Source: an uncultured Coriobacteriaceae bacterium
GTDB taxonomy: Bacteria; Actinomycetota; Coriobacteriia; Coriobacteriales; Coriobacteriaceae
NCBI GenBank assembly: GCA_944319885.1
Contig: CALUFC010000001.1
Coordinates: 62,001 to 126,000 of the forward strand
DNA: 64,000 bases
Reading direction: 5' to 3'
Below, in pieces: positions 1 to 9,800 of this stretch. Position 1 is the stretch's first letter. Every line of letters starts with the position of its first letter. The position numbers and the translations under genes were made by a program. The notes under the pieces were generated by a model. It was not told the origin of the DNA. It worked only from the letters and a program-made list of their open reading frames with translations, and searched no databases.

Positions 1-1237
1 TGTAACGCTGCCAATCGGTGTCCCATTTCTCCAGGAACGCGTCGATATCGCCCGAGAGCAGCATCGTCTGGATCTGGGCGTCGCAGGCCATGGAGGACTG
101 ATAGGAGTGATCGAGGTAGTCGAGCACCTTGCCCTCGTCAAGGAACGGCTGGATGTCGTCGTACAGCGGGTCGAGCGTGTAATCGCCCTCGGTGCAAGGA
201 ATAGCGCGCTGGTCGTCGATGTAGGTCTGGACGTTGGCCTCCTCGTTCAAGAAGGCGATGACCTCGTACACGGCGTCCTTGTGCTGGCAGCTCTCGGCTA
301 CGCACCACTGCAGGTCGATGCCCGAGACCACGATGCGGTCGTCGGGGTTGTCGGCCGACGGCATGGCGAAGAGGCCGATGTTCATCTCGGGGTTGACCGA
401 AAGGATCTGGGGCACGGCGAACGAGCCGCAGGGGAACATGGCGCTCTGGCCGCGCGCGAACGCGGTGCAGGCGTCGTTGTAGCTGTACGCGAAGGGGCCG
501 TCCTCGGCGTAATCGAGCAGCTGGAGCATGCGCTCGGCGGGCTCGCGATAGTAGTCCGAGAACTTGGCCTTGCCGGCATTCACCTGACGAGCAAGATCGC
601 TCGGCACCATGTTGATGGTGATGGAGTTCCACGGAGACAGAATCGTCCAGGTGTCGAGATAGCCAAGGTAGATGGGCAGGACCTCGCCCTCGGCCTTGAT
701 CTCCTCGAAGAGCGCGATCATATCGTCCCAGGTCTCGGGGATCGCCCAGCCCTTCTGCTCGAACATGTCCTTGTTGTAGAGCATGCCGGCGGCATTTGCC
801 ACATAGGGAACGCCGTAAATGCCGTCCATGGGCACATAGGTAACGCTCTTCAAGATGTCCTGGTACGCCGGGGCCACCTTGTTGATGGTCTCGCAGTCCG
901 AGACATCGGCCAGGATGCTGGAATCGACGAAGCTGGCGTAGTCGGCGTCGCCACCGATGCCGATAACGTCGGGATAATCCTCGCGAACGAAGCGCGTCTT
1001 CATGATGGTGACGGCGTCCGCGGGGCTCGTGATGTTGAGGTAGATGTCATCGTGCGTGGAGTTGAACTCGTCCATGAGCTGCTCGAAGATGCTCACGGCT
1101 TCCTGCTTGTAGGAAACGATCTCCACTTCGATCTTGCCGTCGCTGCGCTCGGTGGCGCAACCGCTGAACAAGAGCCCCGCCGCACCGGCGGCGCCGAGCC
1201 CCAGGAGCGAGCGGCGCGTGATAGGCTTGTTGAGCAT
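1..1237 (-). CDS. Sugar ABC transporter substrate-binding lipoprotein (C-terminus off window)
   Basis: Extracellular solute-binding protein of the family-1 carbohydrate type: it would capture a sugar or oligosaccharide at the cell surface and pass it to ABC permeases. The start ATG at 1237 follows AGGAGG at good spacing. The N-terminus has a basic, twin-arginine-containing stretch (TRRSLLGLG), a hydrophobic run and a lipobox ending FSGC, so it is a lipoprotein. The mature part has family features such as GVPYVANAAGMLYNKDMF and FARGQSAMFPCGSFAV. About 412 codons are present and the frame is still open at position 1, so the last residues and probably the permease genes lie outside. It follows the ATPase gene by 21 nt, in one operon. 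The substrate cannot be told from sequence alone. Confidence 0.9.
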   Translation of the reverse strand, partial: MLNKPITRRSLLGLGAAGAAGLLFSGCATERSDGKIEVEIVSYKQEAVSIFEQLMDEFNSTHDDIYLNITSPADAVTIMKTRFVREDYPDVIGIGGDADYASFVDSSILADVSDCETINKVAPAYQDILKSVTYVPMDGIYGVPYVANAAGMLYNKDMFEQKGWAIPETWDDMIALFEEIKAEGEVLPIYLGYLDTWTILSPWNSITINMVPSDLARQVNAGKAKFSDYYREPAERMLQLLDYAEDGPFAYSYNDACTAFARGQSAMFPCGSFAVPQILSVNPEMNIGLFAMPSADNPDDRIVVSGIDLQWCVAESCQHKDAVYEVIAFLNEEANVQTYIDDQRAIPCTEGDYTLDPLYDDIQPFLDEGKVLDYLDHSYQSSMACDAQIQTMLLSGDIDAFLEKWDTDWQRY

Positions 1238-1258
1238 GCTTTGCCCTCCTCCTGATAG

Positions 1259-2368
<1,110 letters not shown>

Positions 2369-2785
2369 GGCATTTCCCCTTCTCGCGCGCCCGTTTCGCA
2401 TGGGAAAACGGGCAGCTCTACGTTACCGTAGCCTTCATTCTAAGATGCCAATTTGCGCTTTTATGTTTCTATGTAGGAATGTTATATGGATACGTTTGGC
2501 TTCTTGCAGGTAGATGCCTTATGGAATGATTACAATTTCCGTATGCAAAATCGCCAAACGGTTGATTTTAAGGGGGTAACGGTATATTGAGATTTCTTGT
2601 TATCGCAGTTCATTGCTTCGTTTAGGATAGTCGGCAAGAATCTCGCGATATAGTTCTCAACAGGCGGTGGTAGCATTTTATATGTATAGATGATATTTTT
2701 ATTCATATTTTTTATGGATTAATTTATACTTGAGATAGCATTTATCTATATTTTTCAGAATGTTCCCTATTGGAGGACGGTACCC
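2369..2785. promoter_or_regulatory. Divergent AT-rich regulatory region between sugar ABC operon and araC-type gene
   Basis: This 417-nt gap is much more AT-rich than its surroundings, especially 2670-2760 with runs of A and T. It must hold divergent promoters for the transporter operon (minus) and the AraC-type gene (plus). I see candidate -10 elements such as TATAAC read on the minus strand near 2480, but no convincing -35 partner, so I do not fix promoter positions. AraC-type operators are expected here by inference. Short reading frames in the gap look spurious. Confidence 0.6.
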
Positions 2786-3637
2786 ATGGCTTCGCATGAA
2801 ATTGTGTTCTCTACCTTCACCGGAGGTAATTTCATCGATCTCCACCCCTTCCAGTACGGCCGCGAACTCTGCGAGCCCGGCCATGCGTTTGGACCGGCGC
2901 AGCGCCGCCACTATCTGTTTCACTACATCGTCAAGGGCAAGGGCACGCTCATCGCGACCGAAGATGCGGGCGAGCAGCATCGCTACGAGCTGCATGCCGG
3001 CGAGGGGTTCCTTATCTTTCCCGGCCAAGTGAACACCTACTTCGCCGATATCGACGATCCCTGGGAGTACATCTGGATCGAATTCGACGGCCTCCAGGTC
3101 TCGGAAGCGCTGAAAAAGGTCAACCTCTCTCCCTCATCCCCCATCTACCACTCGTCCTCGTCCGAGCTTCGCAGCAAGATGGAAGCCGAGATGCGCCATC
3201 TGGTGGATGAGCGCGACGAGACGCCGCTTCACCTTGTGGGCCACGCCTACCTCTTCTTCGATTACCTGCTGCGCTCGATCGAGGTGGGGACATCGACCCC
3301 CAGCAAACTGCAGGACTTCTATATCAGCGAGGCCATCTCCTTCATCGAGCACAACTACGAGCGCGACATCACGGTCGAGGACATCGCACAGCAGACGGGC
3401 CTCAACCGGAGCTATTTCGGCAAGGTTTTCAAGAACGCCACCGAGCAATCGCCGCAGCAATATCTCATCGGCTACCGCATGACGAAAGCCGCCGAGCTCC
3501 TGAAGCTCACCGCGCTTTCCATTGGCGATGTGGCGAAGTCGGTTGGCTATCCCGATCAGCTTCATTTCTCCCGCGCCTTCAAGAAGGAGTACGGCTCGTC
3601 ACCGCGCGCGTGGCGGCGCGAGAACGCCGGAGGCTGA
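2786..3637 (+). CDS. AraC-family transcriptional regulator
   Basis: Predicted sugar-responsive DNA-binding regulator of 283 aa. Residues about 15-140 look like the AraC-type cupin sensor (HYLFHYIVKGKGTL, LHAGEGFLIFPGQ). Residues about 180-280 carry two helix-turn-helix motifs: ITVEDIAQQTGLNRSYFGKVF and IGDVAKSVGYPDQLHFSRAF, ending in the usual SPRAWR signature. The start ATG at 2786 follows GGAGG. It diverges from the sugar ABC transporter genes, so control of that transporter is the natural inference; the inducer is unknown. Confidence 0.92.
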   Translation: MASHEIVFSTFTGGNFIDLHPFQYGRELCEPGHAFGPAQRRHYLFHYIVKGKGTLIATEDAGEQHRYELHAGEGFLIFPGQVNTYFADIDDPWEYIWIEFDGLQVSEALKKVNLSPSSPIYHSSSSELRSKMEAEMRHLVDERDETPLHLVGHAYLFFDYLLRSIEVGTSTPSKLQDFYISEAISFIEHNYERDITVEDIAQQTGLNRSYFGKVFKNATEQSPQQYLIGYRMTKAAELLKLTALSIGDVAKSVGYPDQLHFSRAFKKEYGSSPRAWRRENAGG

Positions 3638-3727
3638 CGGGTATATCGTGGGGCACACGCGGCGTGCGAGCGTATACTATTAGCTCGTGTGATTACGCAC
3701 ACGCATCGCCCGCACGAAAGGACCCGC

Positions 3728-4615
3728 ATGCTGCCCCAAGACCCAGGAGCCATCCCCGCTGTAGCGGCGTTTGTCGCCGGCGGCGGCGCGAGCGCACCGG
3801 TAGCCATCCCGGTATGGCTTGAGCTCGTGGCAATCGTTGCGGCATCGATATCGGGGGCGCTCACCGCACGCGAGCGCAAGCTCGACCCTGTGGGAACCGT
3901 CTGTCTGGCCGTCGCCTGCAGCCTTGGCGGCGGACTTTTGCGCGACATGATCCTCCAGGTGGGCAGCGTCTACATCCTAGAACAGGACCTCGCGCTTCCC
4001 GGAGCCGTCATCACCGCGGCCGTCGTCTTCATCATCCCGTCGGTCATCGAGCGGCAGGACCGCCTCATTGCTATCTTCGATATCTTCGCAGTTGGCCTCT
4101 TTGCGGCAACCGGGGCAGATAAAGCCCTGGTATACGGCTTCAATCCCCTGATTTGCATCATGATGGGATTCTTTACCGCAGTTGGCGGCGGCATGCTGCG
4201 CGACGTGTTCCTCGGACAGACCCCGTATATCTTTCAGCGCAGCAACTTCTATGCGCTCGCTGCCATCGCGGGCGCGGCGGCGTATACCTTTATCGCATCA
4301 AGCGGCATCTCGCATGTCTTCGCCGTCTGCGTGTGCGTGGCGGTAACCATGGGGCTGCGCTTCCTGTCGCTGCACTACGATATCGTTTCCCCTACCGAGG
4401 TAGACCTTGCGAAAGTCGACCTGAAAAACGTTGAGCTGCCCCATGTCGAGCTTGTAAAGGCGCGACCGCGGCGCGGGCATGCAAACGCTGGCCGCACGCG
4501 AGACACCATGCCCTCGCAGCGCCCGCGCATCGACAAGCCCGACCGCAGTGCCAGCGAGCTGGCGAGCCGGCACAAGCGCACCCTCGCCGACATTGCGAAA
4601 CGCCGCGGCCATTAA
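3728..4615 (+). CDS. TRIC/YicG-type (UPF0126) membrane protein
   Basis: Integral membrane protein of the UPF0126/YicG family, related to trimeric intracellular cation channels; some members have been linked to glycine transport. It has about seven hydrophobic segments in residues 20-205 and the duplicated family motif GGGLLRDMI and GGGMLRDVFLG. The start at 3728 (MLPQDPG) follows GAAAGGA; an upstream ATG at 3689 has no ribosome site. The 295-aa length exceeds the usual ~200-220 because of a basic, charged cytoplasmic tail of about 80 residues rich in Arg, Lys and His. It stands alone between the AraC gene and a palindromic element. The family call is firm; the transported species is not. Confidence 0.85.
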   Translation: MLPQDPGAIPAVAAFVAGGGASAPVAIPVWLELVAIVAASISGALTARERKLDPVGTVCLAVACSLGGGLLRDMILQVGSVYILEQDLALPGAVITAAVVFIIPSVIERQDRLIAIFDIFAVGLFAATGADKALVYGFNPLICIMMGFFTAVGGGMLRDVFLGQTPYIFQRSNFYALAAIAGAAAYTFIASSGISHVFAVCVCVAVTMGLRFLSLHYDIVSPTEVDLAKVDLKNVELPHVELVKARPRRGHANAGRTRDTMPSQRPRIDKPDRSASELASRHKRTLADIAKRRGH

Positions 4616-4617
4616 GA

Positions 4618-4680
4618 ATGGTGTCTCGTGGACCATTAAGGGCACGTTTTTAGGTGTCTTAATGGTCCACGAGACACTAT
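4618..4680. repeat. 63-nt palindromic element, copy 1
   Basis: Long inverted repeat: 4621-4640 pairs perfectly with 4658-4677, and the pairing extends outward to about 24 pairs with one G-T wobble; the loop is 17 nt. It begins three nt after the TRIC-family stop codon and lies between convergent genes. A second element of exactly the same length and ends (ATGGTG...CACTAT) is at 16405-16467. An ungapped by-eye comparison gives 44 of 63 identical positions, highest in ACCATTAAGG and CTTAATGGT. It could act as a bidirectional terminator, or be a REP/MITE-like dispersed repeat. Confidence 0.8.
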
Positions 4681-4779
4681 TAGCTTACATTCCGCCCGGT
4701 ATCGCCTGCGCCGCACCGCTCGGGCGACGAACGCCATCTGCCCGCGCGCTATCTGCTGTGCGCCATATCCCTCTAGCAA

Positions 4780-4813
4780 CAGGCGCTCGATGCCCTGGGA
4801 CATCGAGCGCCTG
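4780..4813 (-). terminator. Hairpin downstream of transketolase operon
   Basis: Perfect 13-bp stem (4780-4792 with 4801-4813; arm CAGGCGCTCGATG) and an 8-nt loop, 24 nt past the stop codon of the transketolase C-terminal gene. There is no U-tract after it, so it may stabilise the 3' end or need a termination factor. Confidence 0.55.
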
Positions 4814-4837
4814 CACGAGATACTAGGCAGCCACGCG

Positions 4838-5782
4838 TTAGCGGGCGAGCACCTTCTCAACGGCCGCCTCGACACCGGCGGCATCGAGACCGTACTTCTT
4901 CAACAGGTCAACGGCGGGGCCGGACTCGCCGAAGACATCGTTCACGCCGAGCTTCTCAACCGGCACCGGGCACGTCGAAGCAAGCACGTCGCACACGGCG
5001 CTGCCCAAACCGCCGATCACCGAATGCTCCTCGGCCGTCACCACGCGGCCGGTCTTCGAGGCGCTCTTCACGATGAGCTCCTCGTCGATGGGCTTGATGG
5101 TGTGCATGTCGATAACCTCAGCAGAAACGCCCTTCTCGGCAAGCGCTTCGGCGGCTTCGAGTGCGGCCTGCACCATGAGGCCGCACGCCACGATCGTGAC
5201 ATCGGTGCCCTCGCGCATGACGATGCCCTTACCGATCTCGAACTCGAAGTTCTCGGCATCGTTGACCACCGGCACCGCAAGGCGCCCGAAGCGCATGTAA
5301 ACGGGGCCCTCCATCGCGTAGGCAGCACGCACGGCGGCTTTGGCCTCGGTATCGTCGCAGGGAACGATGACGGTCATGCCCGGGATGGTGCGCATGAGCG
5401 CGATGTCCTCGTTGCACTGATGCGTGGCGCCGTCCTCGCCCACCGAGATGCCGGCGTGCGTGGCACCGATCTTCACGTTGAGGTGCGGGTAACCGATGGA
5501 GTTGCGCACCTGCTCGAACGCGCGACCGGCCGCGAACATCGCAAAGGTGCTCGCGAAGGCAACGTGACCCGTCGAGGCGATGCCGGCGGCGACACCCATG
5601 AGGTTCTGCTCGGCGATGCCGACATCATAGAAGCGATCGGGGTAGGCGGCCTTGAACTTGCCCGTCTGCGTTGCAGCGGCGAGGTCGGCATCGAGCACCA
5701 CGAAATCATCGTGCTCGGCGCCAAGCTCAACCAGCGCCTCGCCATAGCTCGCGCGCGTAGCGACCTTCTTCACATCTGCCAT
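4838..5782 (-). CDS. Transketolase, C-terminal subunit
   Basis: Second half of a split transketolase, thiamine-diphosphate enzyme of the pentose phosphate pathway. The 314-aa protein holds the pyrimidine-binding domain (DLAAATQTGKF, GIAEQNLMGVAAGIAS with the catalytic Glu of the E-x-N motif, FAMFAAGRAFEQVRNSIGYP) and the C-terminal transketolase domain (EEHSVIGGLGSAV). The start ATG at 5782 follows AAGGAGG at 9 nt; it is 5 nt after the stop of the N-terminal gene, so the two subunits are made together. Two-gene transketolases are common in anaerobes and Coriobacteriia. Confidence 0.93.
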   Translation of the reverse strand: MADVKKVATRASYGEALVELGAEHDDFVVLDADLAAATQTGKFKAAYPDRFYDVGIAEQNLMGVAAGIASTGHVAFASTFAMFAAGRAFEQVRNSIGYPHLNVKIGATHAGISVGEDGATHQCNEDIALMRTIPGMTVIVPCDDTEAKAAVRAAYAMEGPVYMRFGRLAVPVVNDAENFEFEIGKGIVMREGTDVTIVACGLMVQAALEAAEALAEKGVSAEVIDMHTIKPIDEELIVKSASKTGRVVTAEEHSVIGGLGSAVCDVLASTCPVPVEKLGVNDVFGESGPAVDLLKKYGLDAAGVEAAVEKVLAR

Positions 5783-5787
5783 AGCGC

Positions 5788-6609
5788 TTACGCCTCCTTT
5801 GCGAGCTCGGCCATTGCCTGCTCGAATTGCTCGTCGTTCGGGGCGGTGCCATGCCACCCAACCTGGTTCTCCATGAACGAGACGCCCTTGCCCTTCACGG
5901 TCTCGGCGATGATCGCCACGGGCGCGCCCGTCACGCCGCGTGCCTCCTTGAAGGCAGCGCGAACCTGCGCCATGTCGTTGCCGTCGGCGAGCTCGATAAC
6001 GTGGAACTTGAACGCACGGAACTTGTCAGCGATGGGCATCGCGGAGTTGACCTCCTCGATGGTGCCGTCGATCTGCAGGCCGTTGTGGTCGACGATCACC
6101 ACGAGGTTATCGAGCGCATGGTTGCCCGCGAACATAGCGGCCTCCCACACCTGGCCCTCTTCGATCTCGCCGTCGCCGAGCAGCGTGTAGACGCGATAGC
6201 TATCGCCCCAGTGCTTGGCCGCGAGCGCCATGCCCACGGCGGTGGAGATGCCCTGACCGAGCGAGCCGGTGGACATGTCGATACCGGGGGTGTCGTTCAT
6301 GTTGGGATGACCCTGCAGGTGGCTGCCGATATGGCGCAGCGTCTCGAGATCCTCCTTGGGGAAGAAGCCGCGCTCGGCCAATGCGGCATACAGGCCCGGA
6401 GCCGTATGACCCTTGGAGAGCACAAAACGGTCGCGATCTGCCTTGCGCGGATCCGCCGGATCGATGTTCATCTCCTCGAAGTACAGATAGGCAAAAATGT
6501 CCGCCGCGGAAAGCGAGCCGCCGGGATGGCCGGACTTGGCAGCATGCGTGCCAACGAGCACTCCCTTGCGAATCTCATTTGCGACATGCCTGAGCTCATC
6601 ATCTGTCAT
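5788..6609 (-). CDS. Transketolase, N-terminal subunit
   Basis: First half of the split transketolase, 273 aa, carrying the thiamine-diphosphate pyrophosphate-binding domain. Seen are SGHPGGSLSAADI, DRFVLSKGHTAPGLYAAL, DMSTGSLGQGISTAVGMALA, and the metal/ThDP motif GDGEIEEGQVWEAAMFAGN, ending in NDEQFEQAMAEL. The start at 6609 (MTDDELRHV) has AAAGGGA upstream; longer open frame to 6822 lacks initiation signals. It is the first gene of the two-gene operon. A -10-like TATACT lies on the minus strand near 6700, without a clear -35. Confidence 0.93.
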   Translation of the reverse strand: MTDDELRHVANEIRKGVLVGTHAAKSGHPGGSLSAADIFAYLYFEEMNIDPADPRKADRDRFVLSKGHTAPGLYAALAERGFFPKEDLETLRHIGSHLQGHPNMNDTPGIDMSTGSLGQGISTAVGMALAAKHWGDSYRVYTLLGDGEIEEGQVWEAAMFAGNHALDNLVVIVDHNGLQIDGTIEEVNSAMPIADKFRAFKFHVIELADGNDMAQVRAAFKEARGVTGAPVAIIAETVKGKGVSFMENQVGWHGTAPNDEQFEQAMAELAKEA

Positions 6610-6779
6610 GTTGTTCCCTTTCTCGCATGGGCCCGGTGCGGTAAGGGGGTTCGCACGGGCGAGGGCGCGAACGGTTCGCGCCACGACGCTCTTCCAGTAT
6701 AAGATACGGCATCCGTGCCGGTTATATGAACAAAGACCACACAGGTTTTGGTGGACGGGGTGCCCGCGCGGGCCGACGC

Positions 6780-6820
6780 AAAAAAAGCGAGCGCCGCCCC
6801 ATATCGTGGACGGCGCTCGC
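6780..6820 (-). terminator. Rho-independent terminator of the giant surface-protein gene
   Basis: Ten-bp GC-rich stem (6787-6796 with 6811-6820, arm GCGAGCGCCG), followed in the minus-strand direction by a seven-U tract (A run 6780-6786). It lies 17 nt past the stop codon at 6837 and insulates the transketolase genes. Confidence 0.85.
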
Positions 6821-6836
6821 AACGCGCTCGAACAAC

Positions 6837-9800
6837 CTACCTGCTGCGGTGTCGAAGTATGAGTCCCGTACCACCTATCAGCACGCCGAGAACGACGATG
6901 GAGATGCCGAGCGAGGAAAGCATATCGCTCGTGGTGGGAAGCTTGCCGCCCTCCTGCTGCGAAGATGCGCTTGTTCCATCGTGCCCCTCGCCGGAATCGC
7001 CACCGGCGGAGCCACCCGTGGAGCCACCGCTCGTGCCGCCGGTGTTCATGCCGCCGTCCACATTGCCGCCACCGGGATTATCCGGGTTGGGGGCGGGGCG
7101 CTCGGGATCGGGATCGGGGTTCCCCGGATCGGTGCCGGGCTCTTCTGCCTGCTCCCATGTCATGAGGAAGGGGCTGAAGCCAGACTCGTCCACATGGAAG
7201 CTCACGTAGCCGTTCGCCTCATCCACCTGAACGGCAACGGTCTCGACCGTGCTTGCCGCGATAAGGTCGGAAACCTCGGCATCGTCGGCGTCGTAATCAC
7301 GATGCAGGCCGTTGAAATGGTAGACCCGAATGCTTGACGGATCGGCGCCCTCGGGGATGCGCCAGTAAATATCGGTGCCAAGCGAGGAGCTCACCCACGC
7401 GTTGGACTGGCTCTCATCGACAAGGTCGAGGTACTGGAAGTCATAGGTGTCCGCCGTGCCGATCTCCACACCGAGCTGCTCCTCGGCATGGTCCACGAGC
7501 TCGGTCTCGCGCTGCCCGGGCAGCAAGTCGTCGGAGAGCAGAGTCACGCCAGAGGTGTCCGCGAGCGGCACGCCTGCATTGCCGTTGAAGTTGATCGTCG
7601 TGCCTGCAGGCAGGGATGCCACCACCCCACCGGCCGTCTCGGCGAGGGCCGATTGCACCGATGCGGCGTCGGTTGCGGCAAGAAGGTCAACATTCAGGTC
7701 GCCCCGCTCCGCCTCGGTGCTGTCGGACACGCTGCGGATCACCAGCTCGGCAGGCTCAAGCGCGTAGGCATACTGCTTGCCATCAACCGTGACGACGGCC
7801 TCGCCGTTCGAGCGCGATGCGCCCTCGATCACGATGCGCGCCTCGTAGGTGCCGGGCTGGGTGTCGTCCGTGATCTCCGTGCCGGATTCATCGAAGTAGG
7901 CGATGCGTGCGGTCTGGCCGGCGAGCAAGCTGTTGAGCTCATCGATCGCATAGGCCTCGCCTTGCCCGTCCACCACGTACTGATCGACGAAGTGCCCGCC
8001 GGTCTCGCTCTCGCCACCGGTATAAATCTCGGCGTCTGCCGGGCGAAGCGTCAGGCAGGTGATGTCAAAGGCGAACGAGGTGTCCTCGCCATCGGCCACG
8101 GCCCATGCGCCCGTCGCTGCATCATAGGCGAGGATGAAGATGCGCTCGCCCTCCTGGTCCTCGGGGTCTGCGAAATAGTGCGCGCCGTTCGCAGCGGAAT
8201 ACGCATTGAGATACGCGCCGCCGTCGAGCGTCACCTGGGCAGTCCAAGCACCGGTCTGCGCATCCTGCGCGGGCTCGGCCACCGTGAAGCTGTCCGCGAT
8301 GAGCGGGTTCTCCCCGCCGGCGGCATACGCAACATCCGGATGCTCGCCGTAGGCCTCCGCGCCGTTGAGCTCGTTGATATCGCGAAGCACGACCGAGACG
8401 CCCGGCAGCTGGGCGACCGTGCTGGCGTCAGGCGCTGTGGGCACCACCGGTCCGGGCTCGGGTGCCGGCGGGTTCCACTGAGCGGCCAGCGTCATGCTCT
8501 CGTGAATCGCGGTGAGGTCGGTTACCGTGCTGCCATCTGGTGCGGTCCAGCCCACGAGCTCATGACCCTCCCATGAAACCTCGGGCATGCCGCCCCAGGA
8601 ACGCAGAGCCTGGCCGGGCGCCATGAGCACGTCGGTCGCCCCGTCGGTGAAGACGGCGCCCTCGGTCTCTTCCCCTTCGATGCCATCGCCGTCATCAAAG
8701 GTGACCTTGATCACCCCGGCCGTCTTGACCTCGCTAGCGTTATGGTTCTCGTCGGCAGGAGCGAAGATATAGAACGTCCCGGCGCGGTCCACCTCAAACT
8801 CGTTGTTCTCGGCCTCGAGCGCGTCGCTCAAATCGTCGCTCTCGCTCCAGTAGTACATGTCGGCGTTGCCGTTCTGCAAGATGATACGCACGCTACCTGT
8901 GGTCTCGCCAGACGCGTAGCGGATATCGGGCGCCGTGTAGGTAGCCTTGGCAATGACGAGACCCTCTTCGAACACCTGGGAGTACGCCTCGTAGGTGTCG
9001 TCCGCGGCACGTGTCACGCGAACGTCGTAGGTGCCGGCGTTCACCGGGGCCTCACCGGACCAAGAGTCGGTCTCCGCCGCATCTGCCGCGCGGTATTCAA
9101 CCGTGAAGCTATCCGCAGCAACGCCCTCAGGTGCCACCGTAAAGCCGAACGCCTTTGCCGAGCCGTCGTAGGTGAAGCCCGTGTTGCCCTCGTCGGGCGT
9201 CACCGTGAGCTGCTGCAGCTCGACCGGCACCCCTTCGATGGCAACCTGCTTGCTCGCCGCGATGCCCGTAGGCTGATCGTCCTTCATAAGGGTTGCCGTG
9301 ATCGTCACCGTCGACGCGCCGTCTTCTGTACGCGCAAGCGTCGCCGCAAGCGGGTTGGCACCGGGCGTCACCGTAGCGGCCGCGCCATCGTTGAGCGACC
9401 ACGCGACGGTATAGCCCGCAGGCAGCGTATCGAGCGTGAAATCGCCCGCCTTGAGTTCGAACCCGTAGCGCAGCCCGCCCTCGACGTCCGCACCGTAGGT
9501 GTCGCTGCCGGTTACCGCGGGCGCAACAGCCATAAGCACGATCGTCGCCTTGGCACCGGTTGTCGCATGTGTCGCGGTGATGGTCACCTGACCTGCGGTT
9601 TTGAATGTCACATGGCCGGCATCGTCCACGGTCGCGACGTCCTCGTCGCTCGACTCCCACGTGATGAGGCTGGTCGCGTCATGGGGCTCGATGGTTGCCG
9701 TGAGGTCGACCGTCGGCGGCTCGCTCTCATCCCATGCAACGATGGCGCCCGGATTCGCCATCAGGCTGATGCTCGCGCTCGGATTGGAGAGCATCGTATA

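Noticed and set aside
2699-3028. Minus-strand frame overlapping the AraC-type gene start
   Set aside because: Overlaps a clear AraC-family coding region and has no initiation signal.
4790-6702. Plus-strand open frames opposite the transketolase genes
   Set aside because: Mirror frames of the two clear transketolase subunits; no recognisable motifs or initiation signals.
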